From the NCBI GenBank assembly GCA_028284705.1, contig JANQRE010000001.1, positions 62,001 through 126,000 of the forward strand: a stretch of DNA of 64,000 bases. Direction: 5' to 3'. The position numbers and the translations under genes were made by a program. Below, piece by piece: positions 44,614 through 53,723 of this stretch. The notes below the pieces were generated by a model. The model did not search any database. It saw only the letters and a program-made list of their open reading frames with translations, and was not told the DNA's origin. Every line of letters starts with the position of its first letter. The first letter of the stretch is position 1. This DNA is from Paracoccaceae bacterium. GTDB taxonomy: Bacteria; Pseudomonadota; Alphaproteobacteria; Rhodobacterales; Rhodobacteraceae.

Positions 44614-44642
44614 GCAATTTCTGGCCGTCGGAGAAAGGGTAA

Positions 44643-45110
44643 TCACCCGCCGGGATGGGCGGTTTCCTCTTCCAGATGCAGTTTCATTTCGACCAGAACT
44701 TTCTGCAGCGCCAGCGTCTCCTGCAGCATCCGTTTGGCCTCATTCGCGGTGATGACGCCGTCGTCGATCGACTGGTTATATTCGCTCATCAGCATCGCAA
44801 ATCTCTGCGCCAGCGCGACCACATTCGTGTTCACCGAAGAGCGTTCCTCGTTCTGGCGCTCTTCGTTGTAACTAATTGAAATCCCGTTCATTTCTGCAAG
44901 AGCAGAGGTGACATGCGGGTAGCTGGAGGCGGCCTCCAAAGCGGCCACGGCATCAATGGGCATGAAGCGGTCGGCATGTTCATCGGCATCGGAATAATAG
45001 CGCCCCAGCGTGGCCTTGGACCGCCCCGTCAGCTCGCAAGCCGGCTCCACGCCCACATCCTTCACCAGCGCTTCGGTGTGTTTCTTAAGATACCGATATT
45101 TCACGCTCAT
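44643..45110 (-). CDS. CII-like phage-type regulatory protein
   Basis: The 155-residue protein has a likely helix-turn-helix near the N-terminus (VEPACELTGRSKATLGRYY) followed by a helical coiled-coil-like C-terminus (ANEAKRMLQETLALQKVLVEMKLHLEEE). It resembles the phage regulatory CII/CP76 type and may be a remnant of a prophage or a domesticated regulator. The start MSVKYRYL at 45110 is chosen because the predicted domain begins there; the track ORF adds 14 residues. It is divergent from tdk. Confidence 0.6.
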   Translation of the reverse strand: MSVKYRYLKKHTEALVKDVGVEPACELTGRSKATLGRYYSDADEHADRFMPIDAVAALEAASSYPHVTSALAEMNGISISYNEERQNEERSSVNTNVVALAQRFAMLMSEYNQSIDDGVITANEAKRMLQETLALQKVLVEMKLHLEEETAHPGG

Positions 45111-45253
45111 CGCATGCCCCCGTTTCGGCAGTACCCCCGTGTCATACGACAAAACTACCCCCAGTTACACCCGCAAAATACCATAAAAAACAGGGGTTTC
45201 ATTACACCTCCCGCGCCTTGCAAACCTGCCGCACGAAGGATAGCAAATGGCCC

Positions 45254-45835
45254 ATGGCCAAGCTCTATTTCCACTACTCCACGATGAATGCCGGCAAATC
45301 GACGCTGCTGTTGCAAGCGGCGCATAACTACCAGGAAATGGGCATGGAGACCTATCTTCTGACGGCCAATTTCGATGACCGCGCCGGAGAGGGACAGATC
45401 GGGTCACGCATCGGCATCGCACGCTCGGCGGACACTTACGGCAACACCACCGATCTCTATGCTATGATCGCCGCACGTCTGGACAAAGGCCCGGTGGCAT
45501 GTGTCATGGTCGATGAAGCACAGTGGCTCTCGAAGACCCAAGTCTGGCAACTGGCCCGCGCGGTGGATGATTTGAGCGTGCCGGTGATGTGTTATGGGCT
45601 GAGGGTCGATTTTCGGGGCGAGTTGTTCCCCGGTTCGGCAACACTCTTGGCCTTGGCCGATGAAATGCGCGAGGTCCGAACAATCTGCCATTGCGGAAAG
45701 AAAGCGACGATGGTGATCCGCAAAGGGCCGGACGGGAAAGCACTGACCGATGGCGACCAGGTGCAGGTGGGTGGAAACGAGACGTACCTCTCACTCTGCC
45801 GGAAGCACTGGCGCGAAGCAGTCGGAGACCGCTAG
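45254..45835 (+). CDS. tdk: Thymidine kinase
   Basis: The 193-residue type II thymidine kinase phosphorylates thymidine for salvage. It has the P-loop STMNAGKSTLL, the DEAQW segment (VMVDEAQWLSK) and the zinc-binding ICHCGKKATMV, with a late cysteine (LSLCRKHW). The start MAKLYFHYST at 45254 agrees with the family. It closes the accessory island and converges with the hydroxyacid dehydrogenase gene with a short overlap. Confidence 0.95.
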   Translation: MAKLYFHYSTMNAGKSTLLLQAAHNYQEMGMETYLLTANFDDRAGEGQIGSRIGIARSADTYGNTTDLYAMIAARLDKGPVACVMVDEAQWLSKTQVWQLARAVDDLSVPVMCYGLRVDFRGELFPGSATLLALADEMREVRTICHCGKKATMVIRKGPDGKALTDGDQVQVGGNETYLSLCRKHWREAVGDR

Positions 45836-46779
45836 ACCTTGTTCGGCAGAGGTTGACCGTCGGCGAAAGCGTTAACGTTTGCGAGCGCCATGAGCCCCAT
45901 TTCGGTCCGTACTTCTAGAGAGGCGGTGCCCAGATGCGGCAGAAGCGTGACGTTCTCCATGTCGATCAGCGCCTGCGGAACGGAGGGTTCAAACTCGTAG
46001 ACATCAAGGCCTGCGCCGGCGAGTTGTCCGTCCTGAAGAGCCGCGATCAGTGCGGTCTCATCGACCACATCACCGCGGGAGATATTGACGAAAATCGCGT
46101 GCGGTTGCATCGCCTCGAAGACGGATTTTCCGATCAGATGATGGGTCGCGGGGCCGCCGGGTGTGGCGAGTACGACGACATCAGAGGCAGCAGCAACCTC
46201 TTCTATACTCGCCAGTTGAGTGGCGCCCTCGACGGATTTCTCGGAGCGGTTGGCAAAGACAATCTTACAGTCAAAACCAAGTCGACAACGATCTGCAATC
46301 GCTTGCCCGATCCGGCCCATCCCAATGATTCCAATGGTTTTTCCGCTGACATGAAGGCCCAACATCTGGGTCGGTTGCCAGCCGGTCCATTTGCCCGCAC
46401 GGAGCAGGCGTTCGCCTTCCCCGGCACGGCGGGCGGTCATCAGGATCAGCGTCATCGCGATATCTGCCGTCGCATCCGTGACGGCGCCGGGCGTATTGGT
46501 CACGGGGATACCCTTTGCCTTCGCGGCTTCCACGTCGATGTGATTGAAGCCCACACCGAAATTCGCAATCAGGCGGCAAGTCGGGGTCTCACAGGCCGCA
46601 ATTGCAGCGCCGGTGAACTGATCGCCGAGGGTCGGCAGGATCATGTCGTAGGAGGCAAGTGCCTCGGTCACTTCCGCCTCGCTCATCGCCGTGTCGGTGT
46701 CCCGCAGGGTCACGTCATAGCGCGCGCGGGCTGCCTCCATGACTGCCTCGGGCAACGCCCGGGAAATCAACAATTTCAT
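45832..46779 (-). CDS. D-isomer 2-hydroxyacid dehydrogenase (glyoxylate/hydroxypyruvate reductase type)
   Basis: The 315-residue NAD(P)-dependent enzyme has NFGVGFNHIDVEAAKAKGI, the nucleotide site IGIIGMGRIGQAIADR, NISRGDVVDETALI and the catalytic H in LLPHLGTASLE. It probably reduces glyoxylate or hydroxypyruvate, although 2-hydroxyacid specificity is broad. Its start overlaps the csaA stop (TGATG), so it follows csaA and proC in one operon. Confidence 0.9.
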   Translation of the reverse strand: MKLLISRALPEAVMEAARARYDVTLRDTDTAMSEAEVTEALASYDMILPTLGDQFTGAAIAACETPTCRLIANFGVGFNHIDVEAAKAKGIPVTNTPGAVTDATADIAMTLILMTARRAGEGERLLRAGKWTGWQPTQMLGLHVSGKTIGIIGMGRIGQAIADRCRLGFDCKIVFANRSEKSVEGATQLASIEEVAAASDVVVLATPGGPATHHLIGKSVFEAMQPHAIFVNISRGDVVDETALIAALQDGQLAGAGLDVYEFEPSVPQALIDMENVTLLPHLGTASLEVRTEMGLMALANVNAFADGQPLPNKV

Positions 46780-47117
46780 CAGTAGAGCCTTCCCCCGACC
46801 GGTACGTCCTTGTCCGGTTTCAGGAGAACAACCTCGCCCTCCTCATCCGGCACGCCAAGAACTAGGATTTCCGACATGAATTTCCCGATCTGTCGGGGCG
46901 GAAAGTTGACGACAGCCATGACTTTGCGGCCCGGGAGCGTTTCAACATCATAGTGCTTTGTGATCTGGGCCGAGCTTTTCTTCTCCCCCAGTTCTGATCC
47001 AAAATCGACCCAGAGCTTGATCGCGGGTTTGCGCGCCTCGGGGTAAGGCTCGGCCCGCGTAATCTCGCCAACGCGGATATCGACTTTCAGGAAATCGTCG
47101 AAGCTGATCTCGCTCAT
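46779..47117 (-). CDS. csaA: tRNA-binding/chaperone protein CsaA
   Basis: This 112-residue OB-fold protein is like the C-terminal tRNA-binding domain of methionyl-tRNA synthetase. Signatures are DDFLKVDIRVGEI, KPAIKLWVDFG, KKSSAQITKHY and NFPPRQIGKFMSEILVLG. CsaA has been linked to protein export and chaperone function, and can bind tRNA-like RNA. It overlaps proC upstream and the dehydrogenase downstream by a few bases. Confidence 0.92.
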   Translation of the reverse strand: MSEISFDDFLKVDIRVGEITRAEPYPEARKPAIKLWVDFGSELGEKKSSAQITKHYDVETLPGRKVMAVVNFPPRQIGKFMSEILVLGVPDEEGEVVLLKPDKDVPVGGRLY

Positions 47118-47929
47118 GAGGCTTTTCCCAATTCCCGACCTCGGTCGGCTGCGGCTTTGACCGCACGGCGCAGCAGGGGTGGGAAACCTGTTTCCGCATC
47201 CATCAGGACCTCGAGTGCCGCCTGTGTGGTGCCATTCGGGCTGGTGACATTGATGCGCAACTGGGTCGGGTCTTCCTCGGCCTGTTCCGCCAAATGTCCG
47301 GCACCGGCGACGGTTGCCTTCGCCAGTTGCATCGCCATCGCAGCGGGCAAGCCTTCGTTCACGCCTGCAGCCGCCAGGGTTTCGATCAGGTGGAACACAT
47401 AGGCCGGGCCGGAACCCGACACCGCTGTCACCGCGTCGATTTGATCTTCGCTTGTCAGCCGCACTGTTTGCCCAACGGCGCTCATCAGCGCCTCGGCAAG
47501 ATCCAAATCCTCATCGCTGGCGTTGGCGTTTCCGACCAGAGCCGTGATGCCGCGCCCAACGGCAGCGGGCGTGTTCGGCATGGTGCGGATGATCCGGGCG
47601 TCTGAGCCGAAAGTCTCCTCAAAGGCCGAAATGGGGGTTCCGGCGGCGATAGAGAGGTAAATGACATCTCCGCCAAAACCCTGCAGGGTGGGCAGCGCTT
47701 CGCCCATCATCTGCGGCTTCACAGCGATAAGGATGACAGCGGGGGTGGCGGGCAAGGTGCCGTTGATCGACGCACCTTGCGCTTTCAACCAGTCGGAAGG
47801 CTTGGGGTCGATCACGTGAACCGCGCGCGCCTCGACGCCCCGTTCCAGCCAACCAGCAAGAAGGGCCGACCCCATCTTGCCGCAGCCAAGCAGGATCAGC
47901 CCTTGCGTATTAACTTTCGAAAGATCCAT
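47114..47929 (-). CDS. proC: Pyrroline-5-carboxylate reductase
   Basis: The 271-residue enzyme makes proline from pyrroline-5-carboxylate with NAD(P)H. It has the dinucleotide site ILLGCGKMGSALLAGWLE, TMPNTPAAVGRGITAL, and the C-terminal signature ALMSAVGQTVRL followed by ITAVSGSGPAYVFH. The ATG at 47929 is preferred to the GTG one codon before it, with AGGGGG just upstream. It starts a three-gene run with csaA and the dehydrogenase, after the YbjN gene. Confidence 0.93.
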   Translation of the reverse strand: MDLSKVNTQGLILLGCGKMGSALLAGWLERGVEARAVHVIDPKPSDWLKAQGASINGTLPATPAVILIAVKPQMMGEALPTLQGFGGDVIYLSIAAGTPISAFEETFGSDARIIRTMPNTPAAVGRGITALVGNANASDEDLDLAEALMSAVGQTVRLTSEDQIDAVTAVSGSGPAYVFHLIETLAAAGVNEGLPAAMAMQLAKATVAGAGHLAEQAEEDPTQLRINVTSPNGTTQAALEVLMDAETGFPPLLRRAVKAAADRGRELGKAS

Positions 47930-47954
47930 CACGCCCCCTTATCAGGGGCGCAGG

Positions 47955-48458
47955 TTATGCGCGCCCGTAGGCCTCTGCAATGGCGACTTGCATGGATTCC
48001 TCGGGGGTCCGATCGCCCCAGCAGACCAGTTGAAACGCGGGGTAAAAGCGCTCGGACGCCATGACCGCAGCGCTCAGCATCCGGTCGATCTGCTCAGGGC
48101 CCGCGCCTGCGCCGCCAGCGAGGAGTAAGCCGTAGCGATAGACCATCAACCGTTGTGCGTGCCAGTAGCTGAAGGCGCCTGCCCAACAGGTGTCGTTGGC
48201 GCGGTTCAAAACGTCGTAGAGCGCCGGAAGTTTCTCTTCCGGTGGCTCCATTTCGAAGGTCGAGACCATCCGCAGGGTCTCGTCATAGGCCGACCAGGCC
48301 AGCGTGATCGAATAGGTGCGCCACTGGCCCTCAATGGCCATGGCGATCTGGTCGTCTGCAATTCTGTCGAAGTCCCAATCGTGATGCTCAGCCAGCGTTT
48401 CGACGAGATCGATGGGGTGAAGATCCTCAGTTTCGAGGTAATGTTCTAAGTTAGACAT
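47955..48458 (-). CDS. YbjN-domain protein
   Basis: The 167-residue protein has the YbjN (type III chaperone-like) fold features: DWDFDRIADDQIAMAIEG, LRMVSTFEMEPPEEKLPALYDVLNRAN and FSYWHAQRLMVYRYGLLL. In E. coli YbjN affects stress responses, but the molecular role is unknown. It lies 25 bases before proC on the same strand and is probably the first gene of that unit. The 179-base gap to moeB holds no further gene. Confidence 0.85.
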   Translation of the reverse strand: MSNLEHYLETEDLHPIDLVETLAEHHDWDFDRIADDQIAMAIEGQWRTYSITLAWSAYDETLRMVSTFEMEPPEEKLPALYDVLNRANDTCWAGAFSYWHAQRLMVYRYGLLLAGGAGAGPEQIDRMLSAAVMASERFYPAFQLVCWGDRTPEESMQVAIAEAYGRA

Positions 48459-48637
48459 GCCCGGCCCCTTATTTTAATCGTGTCGGGGTTTGCCTGCCCC
48501 CCAAGACACTGGGTCCCAATCAAAGGTTCGCTTTCTTACGCGCGACCCTTGCTAGATATGGTGTGCCGGATTGCGGACTCTGTAAAGGGTTATTTTGTTT
48601 AATCCACAAGAGATTGTGGTTGACAGCTCACGTTACA

Positions 48638-49684
48638 CTACTGACCGAGATGTCCACAGGTCGCGCAATCGACGCGCCTTTTCACGGAAATGCTGCGAGT
48701 TTCGCCATAGAGACCGTCATAAATCAGCATACGGCCTCTCAACGTCTCGCCGGCACCGGTGATGGATTTGATCGCCTCGAGCGCCATCATCGAGCCGACC
48801 ACACCGGGCAATGCGCCGACCACACCGGCCTCGGCACAGGATGGTGCGAGCCCGTCGGCGGCGGCTTCGGGGAACACACAAGTGTAACACGGGGCACCAT
48901 TCGCCGGATCAAAGAGGCTGATCTGACCCTCCCATTGCGAGATCGCACCGGAGATCAGGGGCTTGCCAAGCGCCACGCAGGTCTCGTTCACGAGGTAGCG
49001 CGTATCGGGGTCGTCAGTGCCGTCGAGCACGAGGTCGAAGTCGTCAATCAGGTCGCGGGCGATCTCTGCATCAAGCTTGCGGTTGAAGGGGCGGACATCG
49101 ACGAAAGGGTTTTGCGCCTTGATCGCTTGCTCGGCGGAGAACACCTTCGGCATGCCGATCCGGGCATCTGTGTGGATCACCTGACGCTGTAGGTTGGAAC
49201 TGTCCACCACATCATGATCGATCACGCCGATTGTGCCCACGCCCATGGCGGCGAGATATTGCAGAGCGGGCGCGCCGAGGCCTCCTGCCCCGACGACCAA
49301 CACCTTGGCCTGTTTGAGCCTTTTTTGACCCGGGCCACCGACCTCACGCAGCACGATATGACGGGCGTAGCGGTCGAGTTCCGCGGGTTTGAACGTGCCT
49401 TGCGGTTGGGCTGGTTCGGGTTGGGCGGCATCGTGACGGGCGCGCAACTGCCCCAGCAAGGCGCGGTAACCGAGGAAAACGGCAGCGAGCGCAGCCAAGA
49501 TCAACCAGTTGGCAAGCGATCCGCCGGTCGCGTCTTTCAAGGGGTTTCCCGCTGGCAGCGTCGCCTGGAAGAACAGCACGGCAGTGAAGAGAATGATCTG
49601 CACCGAAATCAGCGCCCGCCGCGAAACACCCATATAGCGCCCGCCAAACCACAGGATCAGCGCCAGTCCGAGGACGAGGATCAT
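48638..49684 (-). CDS. moeB: MoeB/ThiF-type adenylyltransferase with N-terminal membrane anchor
   Basis: The 348-residue protein starts with two or three membrane spans (ILVLGLALILWFGG, LISVQIILFTAVLFFQA, LANWLILAALAAVFLG). The ThiF/MoeB domain then follows with GAGGLGAPALQYLAAMGVG, DHDVVDSSNLQRQVIH and DGTDDPDTRYLVN. Zinc pairs are CYTC and CATC. It adenylates the C-terminus of MoaD or ThiS-like carriers. The membrane-anchored form, seen in this bacterial group, would place the reaction at the inner membrane. Its start overlaps the dut stop. Confidence 0.9.
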   Translation of the reverse strand: MILVLGLALILWFGGRYMGVSRRALISVQIILFTAVLFFQATLPAGNPLKDATGGSLANWLILAALAAVFLGYRALLGQLRARHDAAQPEPAQPQGTFKPAELDRYARHIVLREVGGPGQKRLKQAKVLVVGAGGLGAPALQYLAAMGVGTIGVIDHDVVDSSNLQRQVIHTDARIGMPKVFSAEQAIKAQNPFVDVRPFNRKLDAEIARDLIDDFDLVLDGTDDPDTRYLVNETCVALGKPLISGAISQWEGQISLFDPANGAPCYTCVFPEAAADGLAPSCAEAGVVGALPGVVGSMMALEAIKSITGAGETLRGRMLIYDGLYGETRSISVKRRVDCATCGHLGQ

Positions 49685-50151
49685 CAGCCGCGTCCCGTAG
49701 AGCCGAACCCGCCCGTCCCGCGGGTTGTTTCGGACAAGGCGTCAACTAGTTGAAAGCCAGCCTGCACGACCGGCGCCACGACCATCTGCGCGATGCGGTC
49801 GCCATGGGCGATGTGGAACGTCTCCGACCCGTGGTTGATCATGATCACACCGAGCGGGCCGCGGTAGTCACTGTCGATGGTGCCGGGGGTGTTGGGTAGG
49901 CTGATCCCATGCTTCAACGCGAGGCCGGAACGAGGCCTGATCTGGACCTCAAACCCTTGCGGGATCGCTAGGGACAGACCCGTTGGCACAAGCGTGCGCG
50001 CACCGGGTGCGATCTCGATGCCGCTTTCCCTCGTCTCCGGTGGAAAATTGGCGCGCAAATCGGCGCCCGCCGCGCCGTCTGTTTCGTAAGTCGGCAAACC
50101 AAGTGAGGTGTCGGCACCATCGAGGAACCGCATCTCGATGAGAACTGTCAC
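49684..50151 (-). CDS. dut: dUTP diphosphatase
   Basis: The 155-residue trimeric dUTPase shows its five motifs: [19 protein letters not shown] near residue 75, [25 protein letters not shown] and the C-terminal [10 protein letters not shown]. It removes dUTP and makes dUMP. The GTG start overlaps the coaBC stop by four bases (GTGA), so coaBC, dut and moeB are one operon. Confidence 0.95.
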   Translation of the reverse strand: MTVLIEMRFLDGADTSLGLPTYETDGAAGADLRANFPPETRESGIEIAPGARTLVPTGLSLAIPQGFEVQIRPRSGLALKHGISLPNTPGTIDSDYRGPLGVIMINHGSETFHIAHGDRIAQMVVAPVVQAGFQLVDALSETTRGTGGFGSTGRG

Positions 50152-51341
50152 GACAGCGCCTCGGCGATTTTTGCAGCCAGCTTTGCGGCCACCTGATCCT
50201 TGCTAAGCCGCGGCCAAGCGTCCGCGCCTTGGTCGGAAATCACGGTTACAGCGTTCTCGGAGCCGCCCATGATCCCGGTCTCGGGGCTCACGTCATTGGC
50301 CACAATCCAGTCGCAGCCCTTGCGCTCTCGCTTCGCAGTCGCGTGGGCGATCACATCATCGGTTTCTGCGGCAAAGCCCACCACCAACCCGGGGCGTCCC
50401 TTTTTCATCTGTGACACGGTCGCGAGAATGTCGGGGTTCTCGGCGAATTTCAGTGTAGGCGCTTTGCCGCCATCCTTCTTGATCTTGCTGCCGGAGGCCT
50501 CCGCCATGCGCCAATCCGCCACCGCGGCGGCGAAGATTGCAGCATCCGCGGGCAGGCTCTTTTCGACCGCCGCCAACATCTGCTGGGCAGTCTGAACTTC
50601 GACGACTTTCACACCTTCCGGTGGCGCAACATCGGCTGGACCGGTGACGAAGGTCACATCCGCGCCAAGGGCTGACAGAGCGCGCGCGATGGCGGTGCCT
50701 TGGGCGCCGGAAGAGCGGTTCGCGATATAGCGCACAGGATCAATCGGCTCATGGGTCGGGCCAGAGGTGACGAGCACATGCTTGCCTTTTAGAGGTCCGT
50801 CCGCCAGTGCCGCTTCGATGGCGGCAACGATCGCCAAAGGTTCCGACATGCGACCGGGGCCGTATTCGCCGCAGGCCATGTCGCCCTCATCGGGACCTGT
50901 GACCAGCACACCATCGGATTTCAGGGTCTCGAGGTTCCGCTGTGTCGCCGGGTGCTCCCACATGCGCACATTCATTGCCGGTGCGATGAGCACGCGCTTG
51001 TCGGTTGCCAGAAGCAAGGTCGAAGCGAGATCGTTCGCCAAGCCACCTGCCATCTTCGCCATCAGATCGGCGGTTGCGGGGGCAACGACGACAAGGTCAG
51101 CGGCGCGGGACAGCTCGATATGGCCCATCTCGGCCTCATCGGTGAGATCAAAAAGGTCGCGATAGACCTTCTGTGCCGCCAATGCAGACACGGAGAGCGG
51201 CGCCACGAACTCCTCCGCCGCCTTGGTTAAAACCGGCACCACCTCCGCGCCGCGCTCGCGCAAACGGCGGATCAGGTCTTGTGATTTGAAAGCCGCGATA
51301 CCGCCGCCGATGATCAACAAGATACGTTTGCCTGACAGCAT
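50148..51341 (-). CDS. coaBC: Bifunctional CoaBC (phosphopantothenoylcysteine synthetase/decarboxylase)
   Basis: The 397-residue protein does two steps of coenzyme A synthesis. The N-terminal FMN-dependent CoaC domain has [16 protein letters not shown], the active histidine in [26 protein letters not shown], and [14 protein letters not shown]. The CoaB domain has [33 protein letters not shown] and VGFAAETDD. All key segments are intact. It leads the coaBC-dut-moeB operon. Confidence 0.95.
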   Translation of the reverse strand: MLSGKRILLIIGGGIAAFKSQDLIRRLRERGAEVVPVLTKAAEEFVAPLSVSALAAQKVYRDLFDLTDEAEMGHIELSRAADLVVVAPATADLMAKMAGGLANDLASTLLLATDKRVLIAPAMNVRMWEHPATQRNLETLKSDGVLVTGPDEGDMACGEYGPGRMSEPLAIVAAIEAALADGPLKGKHVLVTSGPTHEPIDPVRYIANRSSGAQGTAIARALSALGADVTFVTGPADVAPPEGVKVVEVQTAQQMLAAVEKSLPADAAIFAAAVADWRMAEASGSKIKKDGGKAPTLKFAENPDILATVSQMKKGRPGLVVGFAAETDDVIAHATAKRERKGCDWIVANDVSPETGIMGGSENAVTVISDQGADAWPRLSKDQVAAKLAAKIAEALS

Positions 51342-51400
51342 GGGCCTCGTCCTTACGCATCAACCCTTTGACATGTAGGCAATTTAGGCCTTGGCGGCAA

Positions 51401-52240
51401 TCAGTTGAAGGCCGCGCAAGGGTCGCCGTTCAGTGGCGTGTAGTCACCGGTGACGATCCAGTAGTCGAAGGCTGGCGTCCCCTGTCGCGACAAAATCTGG
51501 CCGACGGACGCAATTTTCACGCCCGGCTGTCCGCGCTTGAGATAGCGCGGCATACCCCAATCATTGCGCGCATGGCCATTGCCGGTGATCACCAGAACGG
51601 GACCGCCAGTCTCTTCCAGAGCCCGCAACGTCGTGCGTGCAAAGCTGGCATCGCGCAGACGTTGTGCTTCAACCATACCGGGAAGGATGTCCTCTGGCAG
51701 CGCATTGCAATGGGCCTCTGACTGCAAAGCATTTCGGGCAGTTTGTTCTTCGGGATTAAGGGTCTGATCGAGGCCGAAGAGCGCTGAATCGCCATCAAAA
51801 ACCGCAGCGGCACCCTGTTTCACGGCGGCCCGGACCTCATCTCGGGGCAAGGCTGCGCCATAAATCACAGCGTCGGGTGCCGCTTCGAAAATCGGAAAAT
51901 ACATCGCGAAATCGGGCCAATGGGTGTCCGACCAACCCAAAGCAGCGTCCAAGGCATCAGCATCATCGCGGGGCACGCCAGCTGCACCAGCCGCTTGGTC
52001 CGGGGTCAACATCTCGAACACCAGGGCGCTCGGCGTGATCTGGCGCGCGATGGCGGCTTGGTTGTCGTGATGAGCCTGATTGTCGTGCAATTCACCGACG
52101 ATCACCACGTCATAACTTCCAAGCGTACGAAACGCCGAGGGGGACAATTCCTCGGCGCTCGCGGGCAGCACGGAAAACGATGAAACCGCGCAGAGTATCA
52201 GAGTGGTGGTCTTACGCGCCCAGGAAATGATGGACTTCAC
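51401..52240 (-). CDS. ChaN-like (DUF399) secreted protein
   Basis: The 279-residue protein has a signal peptide (MKSIISWARKTTTLILCAVS..., cleavage near SAEEL). ChaN/TIKI-type motifs follow: VVIVGELHDNQAHHDNQ and ITGNGHARNDWGMPRYLKRG. Related proteins bind haem or are metalloprotease-like; activity here is unknown. I choose GTG at 52240 because it opens the signal peptide. That start overlaps the end of rpoH by 29 bases, so expression may be coupled to it. The track's longer ORF is only read-through of the rpoH region. Confidence 0.75.
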   Translation of the reverse strand: MKSIISWARKTTTLILCAVSSFSVLPASAEELSPSAFRTLGSYDVVIVGELHDNQAHHDNQAAIARQITPSALVFEMLTPDQAAGAAGVPRDDADALDAALGWSDTHWPDFAMYFPIFEAAPDAVIYGAALPRDEVRAAVKQGAAAVFDGDSALFGLDQTLNPEEQTARNALQSEAHCNALPEDILPGMVEAQRLRDASFARTTLRALEETGGPVLVITGNGHARNDWGMPRYLKRGQPGVKIASVGQILSRQGTPAFDYWIVTGDYTPLNGDPCAAFN

Positions 52241-53093
52241 TCGACTGGTTTTGCAGCGCTTTGCGCATTTTTGCGAAGGCAGCGGCCTCAAGTTGGCGTA
52301 CGCGTTCTTTCGATAGGCCCAACTCGTTGCCGAGACTTTCGAGCGTGCGGGGTTGGTCGAGAAGTTTGCGTTCGCGCACGATGAACCGCTCACGTTCGTT
52401 CAAACCTTGCATGGCTTTCAGAAGCCATTCGCGAAGGGTTTCGAGGTCATGACTATGTTCAACGGTTTCAGCGGCTTGCGCGCTGTCATCTTCGAGCGCG
52501 TCGATCCATTCGCGACCCTCATCCTCGGTTGATTGCGTCGCGTTGAGCGAGAAATCGGAGCCCGACAGACGGCCTTCCATCATCTCTACATCATGCAGCG
52601 GCACGCCGACCTCAGTGGAGATCATTTGCCGCAACTGATGCTTATCCAGCGTCTCGCCAGCGGCGGCCGCCTCGCGCTCCAGACGGGCCTGAACGCGGCG
52701 CATGTTGAAAAACAGCGATTTCTGCGACGAGGTCGAGCCGGTCCGCACCATGGACCAATTGCGCATCACGTAGTCCTGAATCGAGGCTTTGATCCACCAG
52801 ACCGCGTAGGTCGAGAAGCGCACGCCGCGGTCGGGATCAAACTTATCCGCTGCTTTCATCAAGCCGAGGCCCGCTTCCTGAATGAGATCGTTCATCGGCG
52901 CGCCATAACGTTTGAACTTGGCAGCCATGGAAATCGCGAGACGCATATAGGCCGTGATCAGGCGATGCAGCGCTTGTTCATCACGCTCATCGCGCCACGC
53001 ATAGGCCAGTTTCAGTTCGGTTTCAGCGTCCAGCAACTCCGCCTTCATCGCAATGCGCGACAAGGAATTGTCGGATTTGAAATCAAGTGCCAT
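52212..53093 (-). CDS. rpoH: Heat-shock-type sigma factor, RpoHII class
   Basis: The 293-residue sigma-70 family protein has DLIQEAGLGLMKAADKFDPDRG, FSTYAVWWIKASIQDYVMRNWSMVR and region 4 with LESLGNELGLSKERVRQLEAAAFAKMR. It lacks region 1.1 and fits RpoH. The sequence suits the second alphaproteobacterial RpoH, which in Rhodobacter serves oxidative-stress rather than heat genes. Assignment to the RpoHII branch is from memory. It overlaps the ChaN-like gene downstream and is divergent from cobU. Confidence 0.92.
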   Translation of the reverse strand: MALDFKSDNSLSRIAMKAELLDAETELKLAYAWRDERDEQALHRLITAYMRLAISMAAKFKRYGAPMNDLIQEAGLGLMKAADKFDPDRGVRFSTYAVWWIKASIQDYVMRNWSMVRTGSTSSQKSLFFNMRRVQARLEREAAAAGETLDKHQLRQMISTEVGVPLHDVEMMEGRLSGSDFSLNATQSTEDEGREWIDALEDDSAQAAETVEHSHDLETLREWLLKAMQGLNERERFIVRERKLLDQPRTLESLGNELGLSKERVRQLEAAAFAKMRKALQNQSSEVHHFLGA

Positions 53094-53186
53094 GCGGTCC
53101 TCCCCCGATGAATATTGCGTAGCGTTTTGTTAATCTTTGTGTTTGTTACGTTCGGAGTTCGGAATTGGATCACAGGAAAATTTGAC

Positions 53187-53723
53187 TTGGGCGATTTTCC
53201 TTCTAGCGCGATGATGATCGGTGGCGCCGCATCTGGCAAATCAGCTTTTGCTGAACAATTTGTGATCGCCCAGTCCGAGCATCCGATTTACCTGGCGACC
53301 GCGCAGGCCTTTGACGAGGAAATGGCCGCGAAAATCGCGGCCCATAAGGCAGATCGTGCGGCGCATGGCTGGGTCACCATTGAGGAACCTCTGGATGTTG
53401 CCGGTCGATTGAGGGAGTTCGGCTCCGACAATGTTGTGCTGCTGGATTGCGCGACAATGTGGTTGTCAAACCGGCTCGACCAAACGGAAGACAAGCGCGC
53501 GGAGATTGACGCTTTTTGCGACGCGGTGGTCGAGAGTCCCGCTCGTGTAACGGTCGTCACAAACGAGGTCGGTCAGGGGATTGTTCCAGAGAACGCCCTC
53601 GCGCGGAGTTTTCGCAACCTGCAAGGCAACCTGAATGTCAGCCTCGCCAAACGTTGCGATCTGGTCGTGCAGGTCGTGGCCGGTCTGCCGAATGTGCTGA
53701 AAGGCAGCTTGCCGGAATGGTGA
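53187..53723 (+). CDS. cobU: Adenosylcobinamide kinase/guanylyltransferase
   Basis: The protein phosphorylates adenosylcobinamide and transfers GMP in the late cobalamin pathway. It shows the P-loop GGAASGKSAFAEQF, LLDCATMWLSN and TNEVGQGIVPENALARSFRNLQG. The start is uncertain. ATG 53211 would begin only two residues before the P-loop strand. TTG 53187, nine bases after AGGA, gives 178 residues and a complete first strand, so I use it. The following phosphatase gene overlaps by seven bases. Confidence 0.88.
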   Translation: MGDFPSSAMMIGGAASGKSAFAEQFVIAQSEHPIYLATAQAFDEEMAAKIAAHKADRAAHGWVTIEEPLDVAGRLREFGSDNVVLLDCATMWLSNRLDQTEDKRAEIDAFCDAVVESPARVTVVTNEVGQGIVPENALARSFRNLQGNLNVSLAKRCDLVVQVVAGLPNVLKGSLPEW

